Below are positions 44,547-54,012 of a stretch of 64,000 bases of DNA, piece by piece. Under the pieces are notes generated by a model, which was given only the letters and a program-made list of their open reading frames with translations, searched no databases and had not been told where the DNA came from. The stretch comes from Planctomycetota bacterium. Its GTDB lineage: Bacteria > Planctomycetota > Planctomycetia > Pirellulales > Pirellulaceae. The stretch lies in assembly GCA_024276655.1 (NCBI GenBank), contig JAJRWU010000326.1:1-64000 (forward strand), read 5' to 3'. Made by a program: the position numbers and the translations under genes. The number at the start of each line of letters is the position of its first letter. The stretch's first letter is position 1.

Positions 44547-46073
44547 CTCCATCCAGACGCGAATCTTTTTCGCGCCTTCGCTCATTTGGAAGACCGGGCC
44601 CGGCGTGTAGCCTCGCTGGCGAACGGCCAGGACTTTTGCATCCAGGTCGATGTTTTGCGATGCGATGCGCGCTTTGAGGTCGTGGTCGAGAAGCGTGTCC
44701 AGATCGTCGATGGCGTGCGGCACGCAGGTCAGTTGCACTTTCAAATTGCCGTTTTCGGTCACTCTGATTTTCAAGTGGCTTGCCGGTGGTGAGGGACTGC
44801 CGGCGTCTGAGCCGGAGTTTGGAAGTTGTAAATTATTGATCGCGGTTTTGGAGGTGTTCAGACACGCCTCGAAGGATCGGCGCCACTGTGTTTTCGTGTC
44901 CAGGCCGCGCAGGTAGTAGAGCAAACCGTGAAACGATCGCAAGAGGAAAACCAATGCGGGCGGCCCCGCGAGGCGCAAATTCCAACGGTCGTCGCCGAGC
45001 AAAACATGCATTCGCTCACTGAGCCGCCAACGGTTGCTGTCGAATGCATCATGCTGGAGAAACGGTTCAAAAAGCAATTTGGCAAGTTCGGGGAGTTTTC
45101 CTGAAATGGGCTCCAAGTGTTCTTCGTCGAAGCCGAGTTGGAGAAACAGCGGCCAAACCGACTCGTTACCGTAGATCGTGGCTCGAATAAGCCGCATCAA
45201 CCCGAAGCGTTCCGTTTCACTGGGGCGATAGACGCAGCCAAAATCGTAGAGCAAAATTCGCACCCGCCCCTCTGCTCGCAAAAACCGCACGTTTCCAGGG
45301 TGCAGGTCGGCATGCATGAGGCCTCGCTCGAACAGCGTGGACACGAACCAGTGCGTCAGTTTTTGTGCAAGCTGTTCTTTTTCCGTGGCGGTCCAATCCG
45401 CGACGACTGTTTGCCAGTCGTCGCCGGTGCGCCATTCGGAAACGAGAACGTGGTCGTTCGACAACTCCTCAACGACGCCAGGTGTGACCACAAACGGATC
45501 GGCCCAGGAGCGAAACGTGGCCTGATTTCGGGCTTCGGCTCGGTAGTCAAGCTCGCGCTCCAGGTCTTGGAGCATGGTTTCACGATAGCCTTGGAGGTCG
45601 AATCCTCGCCGCAAATTACCGACCGGCGCGCTCAACCAGCCGAGCATTTTGAGGTCGGTCGCGATGGCTTCGCGAATGCCGGGGTATTGCACTTTTATGG
45701 CGACTTGGCGTCCATCTTGCAGGCGGGCAAAGTGGACTTGGCCCAGTGAGGCGGCCAGCGCGTTTTCGTCGAGGTGCTGGAGAATTTCGCCGCTCGGCCG
45801 CCGCCAAGCCGACTCCAAAATAGGCAGCACCTGCTCTATGGGAAGCGGCTCGGCTTGCTGTTGCAGGGCGGCAAAATCGTCGGCGGCGGCGTGATTGGAG
45901 AAGCTCAGCATCTGGCCGAGTTTTTGCGGCAGGCCGCGCATGGCGCCCATGCGGTCGACCAAACGTTGCCGCGCCATTCTGGCGGCTTCCTCAGAATTCG
46001 CGGTGCGCAAACGGAAAGCGTCGCCAGCCATGCCAGCGTACGCACCGAACCTGCGAAGCGTGGCGATACCCAT
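44544..46073 (-). CDS. ABC1/AarF/UbiB-family atypical kinase
   Basis: This 509-residue kinase-like protein has the KxGQ motif in RGLPQKLGQMLS, then AASLGQVHFARL (Ala-rich loop variant), VAIKVQYPG with the ATP lysine, MHADLHPGNVRF (catalytic loop) and LLYDFGCVYR (DFG). UbiB proteins support quinone and other lipid pathways. No ubiquinone gene is near. It starts 29 nt after cheY and closes the chemosensory operon, an unusual place. About 90 C-terminal residues show no clear family. The stop codon is shared with an R4 end. Confidence 0.88.
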   Translation of the reverse strand: MGIATLRRFGAYAGMAGDAFRLRTANSEEAARMARQRLVDRMGAMRGLPQKLGQMLSFSNHAAADDFAALQQQAEPLPIEQVLPILESAWRRPSGEILQHLDENALAASLGQVHFARLQDGRQVAIKVQYPGIREAIATDLKMLGWLSAPVGNLRRGFDLQGYRETMLQDLERELDYRAEARNQATFRSWADPFVVTPGVVEELSNDHVLVSEWRTGDDWQTVVADWTATEKEQLAQKLTHWFVSTLFERGLMHADLHPGNVRFLRAEGRVRILLYDFGCVYRPSETERFGLMRLIRATIYGNESVWPLFLQLGFDEEHLEPISGKLPELAKLLFEPFLQHDAFDSNRWRLSERMHVLLGDDRWNLRLAGPPALVFLLRSFHGLLYYLRGLDTKTQWRRSFEACLNTSKTAINNLQLPNSGSDAGSPSPPASHLKIRVTENGNLKVQLTCVPHAIDDLDTLLDHDLKARIASQNIDLDAKVLAVRQRGYTPGPVFQMSEGAKKIRVWME

Positions 46074-46102
46074 ATCGTTTGGTTTCCGAATGGTTTCTCA
46101 AG

Positions 46103-46471
46103 CTAGGTGGCGAGGCACTCGAGTGTTTTGACGAGAACTTTTTGATCGAACGGCTTGACGAGAAAGTCGGACACTCCCAATTCAAAGGCGTCGGTGAGAA
46201 CCGATTTTTGATCCACCGCGCTGACCATCACGATGCGCGCGTCGGGATGCTTCTCCATGATATGCCGCACGGCGTAGATGCCGTCGAATTCGGGCATCAC
46301 GACGTCGAGCGTGACGGCGTCGGGATGCAACTCCTCGAATTTCTCCACCGCTTCCTTGCCGTTTTCAGCTTCTCCGACGATCTCCCAGCCGGCCTGGATC
46401 GCGATGTCCTTGATCATTTCCCGGATGATTAGAGCGTCGTCGGCAACAAGTAATGTTTTTGTCACTTTCAA
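46103..46471 (-). CDS. cheY: CheY-type response regulator
   Basis: This single receiver domain of 122 residues has the acidic pair D11-D12, phosphoacceptor D56 in VTLDVVMP, a Ser in MVSAVD and the conserved Lys in FLVKPF. As a lone receiver in the chemosensory operon it is the likely output protein of CheA. No flagellar switch gene is present, so the output target is open. It lies between cheD and the UbiB-family gene. Confidence 0.93.
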   Translation of the reverse strand: MKVTKTLLVADDALIIREMIKDIAIQAGWEIVGEAENGKEAVEKFEELHPDAVTLDVVMPEFDGIYAVRHIMEKHPDARIVMVSAVDQKSVLTDAFELGVSDFLVKPFDQKVLVKTLECLAT

Positions 46472-46524
46472 ATCCTCAACTCGAAATTGGCAATTCAGAA
46501 TGGCCTAAGATATCTTGGCGCGAA

Positions 46525-47016
46525 TTACAGTTCGACCGGTTTCTGGCCGGCGATTTCCACTCGTAGTATTCCGGTCGAACAGTCGAACTCAACGCGGCGC
46601 CCCTTGGCGCCTTGAAGGTGCTCTCCCAAAATTGGAATTTTGGCTTCGGCCAGTTTCTCACGCACCGCCGCCTCGTTGGCCTCGCCAATTTGGATCGGCC
46701 CCTTACTGTTAAACATACTTGCGCCGCCGGCGATTTTGGCGACTATTTCCCTTATCGGAATACCCTGCTGCTGGAACAAGCGAATCAGGCAGGGAATGGC
46801 GGTGTCGGCGAATTTCCCTTCGGGACCGGAGCGTCCTAACGATTCGGGGAGCACAATATGCACAAACGCCCCCGTATGCGTGCGGGGATGGTAAAACGCC
46901 ACCCCGATGCAGGAGCCCAAAACCGAGGTGAACCGATCTGGTGCTTGGCCAAATACATGCTGCCCCATATTGACCGGAGCGTGTTTTTTCTCTTGTGCTA
47001 CAGCACTAGGCGACAT
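46525..47016 (-). CDS. cheD: chemoreceptor glutamine deamidase CheD
   Basis: This 163-residue enzyme deamidates receptor glutamines and binds CheC. The active-site cysteine is C36 in LGSCIGVAFY, and the histidine is H53 in FVHIVLPES. ISMFNSKGPIQIGEAN-like sequence (GGASMFNSKGPIQIGEAN) is the usual central block. The ATG at 47016 has GAGGA upstream; a TTG at 47040 would add eight residues. It lies 58 nt after the cheC-like gene, in keeping with CheC-CheD partnership. Confidence 0.93.
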   Translation of the reverse strand: MSPSAVAQEKKHAPVNMGQHVFGQAPDRFTSVLGSCIGVAFYHPRTHTGAFVHIVLPESLGRSGPEGKFADTAIPCLIRLFQQQGIPIREIVAKIAGGASMFNSKGPIQIGEANEAAVREKLAEAKIPILGEHLQGAKGRRVEFDCSTGILRVEIAGQKPVEL

Positions 47017-47074
47017 GGCGATCACATCCTCAAGAATCAATGCATCAAATAATGTCCGAACGACTTAGCTTGCA

Positions 47075-47692
47075 TCAGACTTCGCGAGCCACGGCCTGAT
47101 CTAAACGTTCACGCATTCCGGGGCTGGGAACAAAAAACACATCCCAACTGAGTTCTCGTCCATCGCGTTGGAACCGCGTCTGGCAAATCAACGCTGTTTC
47201 GGAGCACATCGCCTGCTCCATCAAGGCTTGTTCCAGCACGCTGGCGCCGAAGTCTTGAATAAAGTAGGGCGGCGATGGAACCAACTCCACGCCGATGAAT
47301 CGGGTGAGTGCGTTCAGATACGCGCAACCCAAAATATTGCCGGTTTCGTTGAGCGCCGATTTTTCAATCGCACTCCATTCCGGGTCGGACGACCTTTCGC
47401 GGTTCAAGAGCGCGGCCGCCAAATCGCGGCCATTTTCTTCATCGAAGGCGAGAATCAGAGTGCCGCCCGATTCGCCGTCGAGCGTCAAAACGACCATCGT
47501 CAGGAGTTCGTCGCCGAGGTCGGCTTCCTCGCTCACGCATTCCAGAGGCGTTTCCTTGACAGCATCCAAGGTGAGCGAAACCTGGCCGTTGGTCCAACGT
47601 TTCATGGCCTCGGAGGCTTCGTGCGTGGCGGACGCCAACAAGTGGTGCATGCGATCCATGTTCGCCGTGCTGCAACTGGTGGATGTATTCAT
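47075..47692 (-). CDS. cheC: CheC-like phosphatase-family protein
   Basis: This 205-residue protein of the CheC/CheX/FliY family has one clear active-site helix, EKSALNETGNILGCAYLNAL, with the conserved Glu and Asn. Sheet strands on either side (SGGTLILAFDEENG, SWDVFFVPSPGM) fit. The second CheC helix is not obvious; EASEAMKRWTN near the N-terminus may be its remnant. It probably dephosphorylates CheY-P and docks CheD. It starts 10 nt after the cheA stop. Confidence 0.82.
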   Translation of the reverse strand: MNTSTSCSTANMDRMHHLLASATHEASEAMKRWTNGQVSLTLDAVKETPLECVSEEADLGDELLTMVVLTLDGESGGTLILAFDEENGRDLAAALLNRERSSDPEWSAIEKSALNETGNILGCAYLNALTRFIGVELVPSPPYFIQDFGASVLEQALMEQAMCSETALICQTRFQRDGRELSWDVFFVPSPGMRERLDQAVAREV

Positions 47693-47702
47693 AGACTCAC
47701 TC

Positions 47703-48596
47703 CTAGGTGGCCACCGCTTCGGCGGTGTCTTTCTGTTGAACGGTTCCGGCCGACATTTCGATCAACGCGGCGGTGTCGAGAATCAGCGAAACGCTGCCAT
47801 TTCCGAGAATACTCGCGCCAGCTATTCCAGGAATGTTCTGGAAGTTCTCCGCCATCGATTTAATCACGACATCTTGCTCGCCCAGCAAATGATCGACCAC
47901 GAGCCCGATTTCCTTGCCTTCGTGCGTTAACACCACGAGCGTGCATTCGGCGTTTGATGAGGTTTCCGCGGAGGGCGCGGCTTGCGGCCAGGTGAAAATG
48001 TCGGTCAAGGCGACCACGGAAACAATGCGGTCGCGAATCGTGGCCGTCGTTTGACCATGAACACGGTCGAGACGTTCCATCGGCAGGCTGACAATCTCTT
48101 GAATCGACTCGATCGGCAAGGCAAAAACATCGCCCTGGATCGTGGCCATCAAACTGGGAAGAATCGCCATGGTGAGCGGCAGTTTGATGGTGAAAGTGGA
48201 GCCCTTGCCCACTTCGCTGTCGACTTCCACCAAGCCGTTGAGTTGTTCTATCTTCGAGCGGACGATATCCATTCCCATGCCGCGTCCTGATATTTCAGTA
48301 ACGTGTTCCGCCGTGGTGAAGCCAGGATCCCAGATGAACTGTTGGATTTGGAAGCGGGTGAGTCGTTCGGCGTCGGCTGCGGTAACGATTCCCTTTTCAA
48401 TCGCTCGATTGAGAATTTTGGTTTCGTCCAGCCCTTGGCCGTCGTCGGTCACCTGGATCATAATGCTGTTGCCTTGGTGGAAGGCGTCCAACACCACGAC
48501 GCCTTCTTCCGGTTTTCCGCTCGCGATTCGATCCTCGGGCGATTCAACACCGTGATCGGCGGAATTGCGCACCATGTGAATCAGGGGATCACCCAA
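47703..48596 (-). CDS. cheA: CheA C-terminal part (kinase and CheW-like domains), after an in-frame TAG
   Basis: These 297 codons continue the cheA frame directly after the TAG. The part opens with LGDPLIHMVRNSADHGVE, the N-box, then VTDDGQGLDETKI (G1), GRGMGMDIVRSKIEQL (G2) and a CheW-like P5 domain from about residue 165. The first codon is TTG, so re-initiation at the stop could give a free P4-P5 polypeptide. Without its N-terminal half the ATPase domain lacks its first strand and helix and the dimerisation domain. Together with 48597-50147 it represents one CheA of 814 codons. Confidence 0.85.
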   Translation of the reverse strand: MGDPLIHMVRNSADHGVESPEDRIASGKPEEGVVVLDAFHQGNSIMIQVTDDGQGLDETKILNRAIEKGIVTAADAERLTRFQIQQFIWDPGFTTAEHVTEISGRGMGMDIVRSKIEQLNGLVEVDSEVGKGSTFTIKLPLTMAILPSLMATIQGDVFALPIESIQEIVSLPMERLDRVHGQTTATIRDRIVSVVALTDIFTWPQAAPSAETSSNAECTLVVLTHEGKEIGLVVDHLLGEQDVVIKSMAENFQNIPGIAGASILGNGSVSLILDTAALIEMSAGTVQQKDTAEAVAT

Positions 48597-48599
48597 CTA
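48597..48599 (-). other. in-frame TAG interrupting cheA
   Basis: The minus-strand reading is CGC ATG ATC GAC TAG TTG GGT GAT CCC. CheA proteins have one residue at this place between the Asp of LDK..ID and LGDP or its equivalent, so the TAG stands for a normal sense codon (a single change from CAG, GAG, AAG, TCG, TTG, TGG or TAC/TAT). The flanking frame is perfectly conserved. Confidence 0.9.
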
Positions 48600-50147
48600 G
48601 TCGATCATGCGTTTGTCGAGTTCTGTTTTCTCACCGCGAATTTCCAGCCGTATTTTCTTGCCATTAGCTCGGGTGATGTCGCGGATGACGCGTTTGAACC
48701 GACCGAAGAGCGGGCCAACCGGCACCATGCGGGTTTCCATCACACTCTTCTGGATGCCATCGGTGACGCGGTCTAGTTGATGCACGGCTTCGAGCAGGCC
48801 ATTAATGCCGGTTCGCAGCGCCGTCAGACGATTGACTTCCTTGGAAACCGCCGCCAAGTCGGCGCGCATGCGGCGGGCGTGTGCTCGCATCACGTCAAGG
48901 TCGAGGTTGGCCGCCGAAGCGCCCGGTTGTTGGTCGATGACGTCGACCATTTTGCCAGCCAACGATTCCACGTTCTGCACAAGTTGCGGCGCCTGTTTGG
49001 CCGGCAGCGACGCCTTGAGACCTTCGCTGATTTGACTGAAACGCGCCTTATTGATAACCAACTGCCCGGCCAGATTCATCAGGTGATCGAGTCGATCGAT
49101 ATCGACGCGAACCGTTTCCACGGGCGTATTGCTAGGATCGCGCGGCGGAGACGCGGCTTTCTTCTTATTGTTGGCAGTTCCCTCATTCGCCGGCGCCGGT
49201 GTGTCGACGCTCTGCGAAACACTCCCGACGGGGCTTGATTTCGCACCCTCGGATTTTGCGGCGGTATTTGCCGCGGGAGCCGACGAAAGCGGCGTTTCCC
49301 CGGTTTGCCGGGCCGCCGAATCGGTGGCCAAGGTCTGCAACTGGATTTCGTTGACTCCGGAAACAGTGATCGCTTGACGGATGGCTTGTTCGTCCGACTC
49401 GCTCACGATTACGAATTCGATGGCGCCTAGGTCGTCGAGTTCTTCAATTGCCTCAGAGGGCGGGTCAAAGTAGCAAACCTTTCCCAGACGCTGAAGTTTA
49501 TCAAACACCAGCCGGGCCTTGAGTCCCGCCAAGGGCAGGCTTTCATCGAACCAGACTCTCCCAGCCACCGTTGGACTGCCTTCGGTGGCGTGGAGCCTGG
49601 CTTCGGCGAGCAATGTTTCGTCGATTTCACGAATTGCGGACGACTCTCGAAGCGCCGCCGCCGGCTCTGGTTGCGAGACCTGTTCGTCGGCGGAGTTGTC
49701 GCCGGGCGCCTCCTTCGTGGCGGAATAGCGTTCCAGTAATTTGTTGGCGCAGGTGTTAAAACCCGACGACTCCGGCGCGCCTGTTCGCAAGCCTGAAACA
49801 TACAGCCGGAGCGCGTCGATGCAGTCGAGAAAAGGGTCGGTCAAATCGGTTGCAAGGCCGCCTCCCGATTCTCGAAGTTCTTGGAGTACGTCTTCCATGA
49901 GGTGGGCGAGTTTCGCCGGGCGATTCAACCCCACCGACGCCGCCGAACCCTTGATGCGGTGCGACAAGATCAGTAACGATTCGACATCTTCGGAAGAACC
50001 GCCCGATTCCGCCTCCAGGCAGACCAACGTTTCGGCCAGTGAATCGAGCGCCATATCGGTTTCGTCGATGAAGATCGAAAGATATTTCGCCGGTACTTGT
50101 TGTTCGTCTACGATTTCGGCAAACGAGTCGGGGGCGGAAGTGTTCAT
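48597..50147 (-). CDS. cheA: CheA N-terminal part (HPt, P2-like and dimerisation domains), ended by TAG
   Basis: This is the 516-residue N-terminal portion of a CheA histidine kinase. The HPt domain has H63 in LSHRIKGSAASVG. A P2-like domain covers about 180-280. A Pro/Ser/Ala-rich linker follows, then the P3 dimerisation helices starting VETVRVDIDRLDHLMNLAGQ and the first part of the ATPase domain (EIRGEKTELDKRMID). The frame stops at TAG one codon before the N-box and continues in phase. The ATG at 50147 is chosen over GTG 50228, which lies close to the cheR stop. Confidence 0.87.
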   Translation of the reverse strand: MNTSAPDSFAEIVDEQQVPAKYLSIFIDETDMALDSLAETLVCLEAESGGSSEDVESLLILSHRIKGSAASVGLNRPAKLAHLMEDVLQELRESGGGLATDLTDPFLDCIDALRLYVSGLRTGAPESSGFNTCANKLLERYSATKEAPGDNSADEQVSQPEPAAALRESSAIREIDETLLAEARLHATEGSPTVAGRVWFDESLPLAGLKARLVFDKLQRLGKVCYFDPPSEAIEELDDLGAIEFVIVSESDEQAIRQAITVSGVNEIQLQTLATDSAARQTGETPLSSAPAANTAAKSEGAKSSPVGSVSQSVDTPAPANEGTANNKKKAASPPRDPSNTPVETVRVDIDRLDHLMNLAGQLVINKARFSQISEGLKASLPAKQAPQLVQNVESLAGKMVDVIDQQPGASAANLDLDVMRAHARRMRADLAAVSKEVNRLTALRTGINGLLEAVHQLDRVTDGIQKSVMETRMVPVGPLFGRFKRVIRDITRANGKKIRLEIRGEKTELDKRMID

Positions 50148-50206
50148 GGCAATGTCCGTTGATGGCGCCTTCACGATGGCTGTTATTGTTTCTTCCGGGG
50201 CTTTAT

Positions 50207-51049
50207 TCAAGGGGTTCGGTAGAGCCACGGATAAACGCGTTCCAGGCCGTCGAGCAGGTCGGAAATTCCCTCCGCGGCGCCGCAGATGAGCATCCCCTGG
50301 GGCTTCATTTTTTGGCGAATGTTGGCCAGAACTTTTTTCTTGGAGGCTGTGTCGAAGTAGATCAAGACGTTCTTCACGAACACCAGATCAAACGGCGATT
50401 CGCTCAGCACGTCGAGTAAATTGTGTGGGTTGAATTTGGTCATGTCGGTCAAAACCGGCTTTGCGCGCCACTGTTCGCCAGAGGCGTCTTTCTGGAAGAA
50501 CCGGCGTTTGAAGCCGTCTGGCACGAGTCGCATGGCCCGCAAACCGAATTCCGCCGCTCTCGCTTTTTCCACGGCGCCGATACCGATATCGGTGCCCACA
50601 ATCGATATTTTCCATTGCGTGAATTGAGGCAAACAACCTGCAATACAAGCGGCAATCGTGGCGGCTTCGTCGCCCGTGCTACAAGCAGCCGACCAAATCC
50701 GCAAACTCTTCGGGCGTTTCCCTTGTTTGGCCTGCTGCGAAATTTCCGGCAGGTAGGTGTTTTGGAACCAGTTCCAATTCGGCTCATCCCGAAACAGGAA
50801 GGTTTCGTGCGTGGTGATTTCCTGCAGGAAGGCGTCCCACTCCGGGTCGTCGGCCTTGAGAGTTTGCAGATGCTTGAAGTAGGCGTCGAAATCGGCGATG
50901 CCGGTCGCTTTCAGGCGTCGGCGAAGCCGGTTCGAGAGCAACGTTTTTTTCTGCGGGGAAATAACGATGCCGGTGCTCTTGTAGATCATCTTCGCGTAGC
51001 GTTCGAGCTGAACATCGGTTATTTTCAAATCTAGAATACTGGCGGCCAT
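50207..51049 (-). CDS. cheR: chemotaxis protein methyltransferase CheR
   Basis: This 280-residue SAM-dependent enzyme methylates receptor glutamates. The N-terminal helical domain has YKSTGIVISPQKKTLLSNRL, typical of CheR; the SAM-binding part has RIWSAACSTGDEAATIA and VGTDIGIGAVEKA, and FDLVFVKNVLIYFDTASKK ends the core. The ATG at 51049 has GGAGAA upstream. No cheB methylesterase is in the operon; CheD and CheC may take part of the adaptation role. Confidence 0.94.
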   Translation of the reverse strand: MAASILDLKITDVQLERYAKMIYKSTGIVISPQKKTLLSNRLRRRLKATGIADFDAYFKHLQTLKADDPEWDAFLQEITTHETFLFRDEPNWNWFQNTYLPEISQQAKQGKRPKSLRIWSAACSTGDEAATIAACIAGCLPQFTQWKISIVGTDIGIGAVEKARAAEFGLRAMRLVPDGFKRRFFQKDASGEQWRAKPVLTDMTKFNPHNLLDVLSESPFDLVFVKNVLIYFDTASKKKVLANIRQKMKPQGMLICGAAEGISDLLDGLERVYPWLYRTP

Positions 51050-51163
51050 GCTTCTGCGTTCTCCAGCCAAGGCGTGTACGGCGATAAAACAGGTTTTTTA
51101 TGGTAAATACAAACGCGAGAGCGGCGCGCCGGTTGCCCGGCGCGCCGCTGGTTTGCGTTTGAA

Positions 51164-53392
51164 CTACTCGGTCTTGAAGCGTTGCACCAAGTCACGCAGC
51201 GCGGACGCCTGGGCGCCCAACTCTTCGCTGCTGGAGGCCATCTCTTCGCTGGAGGCCGCCGATTGCTCAGTGACCTGCGAAACCTGTTGGATGGCGTTGG
51301 CCACTTCGTTGGCGTTTTGAGCCTGTTCGACCGTGGCGGTCGCGATCTCGGAGATTTTCTTGGCCGTCTCTTCGACGCCCGAGATGATCTTCTGGAGAGA
51401 ATCGCCGGTTTCCTCGCTTTGCTTGGCTCCATCTTCGACGCGTTGGGTCGACTCCTTGATCAAGGCCGAAATTTCCTTCGCCGCTTCGCTCGAACGCTCG
51501 GCCAATTTGCGAACTTCGTCGGCCACGACCGCGAAACCAAGTCCGTGTTCGCCGGCTCGGGCGGCTTCGATTGCCGCATTGAGGGCCAGCAGGTTGGTTT
51601 GGCTCGCGATCTCCGAAATCACTTGAATGATTTCGCTGATCTGCTCGGACGAAGCCTTGATGAGGTCCATCGATTCGACCGATTTCTGCACCGCCTGACC
51701 ACCTTGTTCGGCCATCTTGCTGGTTTCGTCGGCCACGTCGTTGGCGTTGGCGGCGTTTTCCTTCACCGCTTCAATGCTGCGAGTGAGCTGTTCAATCGAA
51801 GCACTCATTTCCTCGACCGAAGCGCTCTGCGATTGGGCGCCTTGAGCCAGGTTCTGAGCGTTTTCGGCAATCACGGTGGAGCCTTCGGCAAACTGCCCCG
51901 AACCTTCCACCACTTGTGAAATCACTTGGCGAAGGTCGGTGATCATGCGATCCATTCCCGAGCCAAGTTGCCCGATGGCATCTTCGCCCTGAACGGTGAT
52001 GTCGCGGGTGAGGTCGCCTTCGGCGGCGGCGTTGGCCACCGACAGAAGCTGGTCGACTTTCCCCTGCAACTCCTCTTGGGCGATGCGTTCCCGCTCGATC
52101 ATGTCTTTCAAGTCGGAAAGCATCTTGCTTAAACCGGCCGCTAATTCGACCACGGCGCCCTCGCCCGTGACCTTGACCTCCTTGGTCAGATCTCCGTCGG
52201 CGGCGGCGGTCACGACTTCCAGCAACGAATCGACGTTATTCCGCAGCTCCACTTTGGCTCGCACCTGCTCGGTGATATCCGTGGCGAACTTCACGACCTT
52301 GAACGGCACCCCATTCCCATCAAGAATCGGGTTGTAAGAGGCTTGAATCCAGATTTCCTTGCCGCCCTTGCCGATGCGTTTGTATTCCTTGGCTTCGTAT
52401 TCGCCGCGGTTCAGTTTCGCCCAGAAGTCCTTGTATTCAGGACTATTAGCGAACGAATTCTCCACGAATATGCGGTGGTGCTGGCCCTTGACTTCGTCCA
52501 GCGTATAACCGAGCGTGCTGAGGAAGTTCTCATTCGCGTCGATGATGGTGCCGTCCATCTCGAAGTGGATCACGGCCTGGGCCTTGTTGATGGCTTCGAT
52601 CTGGCCGCCGAAGTCTCGCTTCAGTCGGACCTTCTCGGTAACAACTTCCCAGGTGACCATCGGGCCGGTGAAATTGCCGTCGCCATCGAACACGGCGGCT
52701 GCGGACAAGGCCAAATACTCGCCGTTGAGTTGGATTTCCGCCTCCAGCGGAAGATTCGCCGGGTCGCTCAAGAGCTTTCGCTGGTGCGCCGGGTTTTTAT
52801 GGAATACGTCGTAACTGCCGCCCACGATCTGATCAGCCGGAACCGGCAAAATGTGTTCGATCGAACGCAAGGTCTTGAGCGAAGCCGGATTCATGTAAGT
52901 GATGATTCCGTTGGTGTCGGCCAGCATGATATTGATCGGCACATTTTCGATCATGGCCGTTTTTCTAGCTGTCTCGAACTCCATCTTGAGTTTTTCGGTG
53001 ACGATATCCCAGGTGACCATCGGCCCCAGGTACTTGTTGTTTTCGTCGTAGGTGGGGCTGACCAACAAGTCGAGCTTTTCATCGGCAAGTTCGATGATGG
53101 CCCGGTGCGGCAAGTTTTTTTCGTTGCCGAGAATGCGGCGCTGGTAGGCGGGATCTTTGTGGAAGATGTCAATGTTTTTGCCCACGAGTTCGGCAATCGG
53201 GGCCGGCAGCAAATGCTGCAACGGTGTGAGCGTGCGTACGCTGGCCGGGTTGATGTACGTGATGTTCAGATCGGTATCGGCCAGAATGATGTTGATCGGC
53301 GAGTTTTCGGCCATGGCCCGATTGATCGCCAACTCTTGTTGCAGTTCTTCCAATTTCACGCTGTCTTTGCCTTTTGCTTTCGCTTGTGTCAT
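51164..53392 (-). CDS. soluble methyl-accepting chemotaxis protein with three PAS domains
   Basis: This 742-residue receptor has no transmembrane helix, so it is cytoplasmic. PAS1 covers about 30-130 and PAS2 about 150-250; they are near-duplicates ([16 protein letters not shown] and [16 protein letters not shown]). PAS3 at about 270-378 has the classic [16 protein letters not shown] type. Two HAMP-like repeats follow at about 385-500, each with [10 protein letters not shown]- or [10 protein letters not shown]-like sequence. The signalling hairpin contains [20 protein letters not shown]. There is no C-terminal tether for CheR. AAGGGGA precedes the ATG at 53392. The signal may be redox, light or a ligand bound by PAS. 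Confidence 0.93.
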   Translation of the reverse strand: MTQAKAKGKDSVKLEELQQELAINRAMAENSPINIILADTDLNITYINPASVRTLTPLQHLLPAPIAELVGKNIDIFHKDPAYQRRILGNEKNLPHRAIIELADEKLDLLVSPTYDENNKYLGPMVTWDIVTEKLKMEFETARKTAMIENVPINIMLADTNGIITYMNPASLKTLRSIEHILPVPADQIVGGSYDVFHKNPAHQRKLLSDPANLPLEAEIQLNGEYLALSAAAVFDGDGNFTGPMVTWEVVTEKVRLKRDFGGQIEAINKAQAVIHFEMDGTIIDANENFLSTLGYTLDEVKGQHHRIFVENSFANSPEYKDFWAKLNRGEYEAKEYKRIGKGGKEIWIQASYNPILDGNGVPFKVVKFATDITEQVRAKVELRNNVDSLLEVVTAAADGDLTKEVKVTGEGAVVELAAGLSKMLSDLKDMIERERIAQEELQGKVDQLLSVANAAAEGDLTRDITVQGEDAIGQLGSGMDRMITDLRQVISQVVEGSGQFAEGSTVIAENAQNLAQGAQSQSASVEEMSASIEQLTRSIEAVKENAANANDVADETSKMAEQGGQAVQKSVESMDLIKASSEQISEIIQVISEIASQTNLLALNAAIEAARAGEHGLGFAVVADEVRKLAERSSEAAKEISALIKESTQRVEDGAKQSEETGDSLQKIISGVEETAKKISEIATATVEQAQNANEVANAIQQVSQVTEQSAASSEEMASSSEELGAQASALRDLVQRFKTE

Positions 53393-53511
53393 GACGGTAT
53401 CCCCTTTTGTTCGCTCAAAAAAGTTCGTGTGTGTTAAAAATCGAAATGAAAAAGTGTGTGCTCCGGGTTGGCCGTCGGTTGTTGACCGCTCACCCAACGG
53501 TAGACGCCTTG

Positions 53512-54012
53512 TTAGCCGATAGCGGCGATCGAACCGGCTTCCTCCTCGCCAAGAATCTTGTCGATGTCGAGCAAGATCAGCAGGCGGCTTTCGAGCTTCA
53601 CCAGCCCGGTTAAGTACTCGCGCCCCAGGCCCGCCACGGTCGGCGGCGGCGGCGCGATTTGATTATGCGAGATGCGCAACACCTCGCTGACGGCGTCGAC
53701 AATAATGCCGATCGTTTTCCCCAATACATTCACCACCATGATTCTGGTTTCGTCGGTGGCGTCTTGTTCGCGCAAGCCGAATCGGCGCCGCAAATCCACG
53801 ATCGGGATAACGGTGCTTCTCAGGTTGATCAGCCCCTTGATGTAGTCGGGTGTTTGCGGCACTCGCGTGATTTCGCCGACTAGAATGATTTCCTGAACCT
53901 TGGTGATCGCGATTCCGTACTCTTCCTGGTCAAGGCGAAAGCCCACCAGTTGTTCGGACGCGACATTCTCCGCTGCATCTCCGGCAACAGATTCAGTGAC
54001 CGTCGTTGACAC
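53512..54012 (-). CDS. cheW: chemotaxis coupling protein CheW
   Basis: This 166-residue protein couples the receptor to CheA. The SH3-like double barrel shows [40 protein letters not shown] and VDLRRRFGL, all diagnostic. I chose the GTG at 54012, which has GAAAGGAGC 7 nt upstream and gives a normal N-terminus; the open frame continues about 400 nt further without support. It is the first gene of the - strand chemosensory operon. Confidence 0.94.
   Translation of the reverse strand: MSTTVTESVAGDAAENVASEQLVGFRLDQEEYGIAITKVQEIILVGEITRVPQTPDYIKGLINLRSTVIPIVDLRRRFGLREQDATDETRIMVVNVLGKTIGIIVDAVSEVLRISHNQIAPPPPTVAGLGREYLTGLVKLESRLLILLDIDKILGEEEAGSIAAIG

Noticed and set aside
44544-46073. UbiB-family gene as a ubiquinone pathway marker
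   Set aside because: No other quinone gene is near, so I do not assign that pathway.
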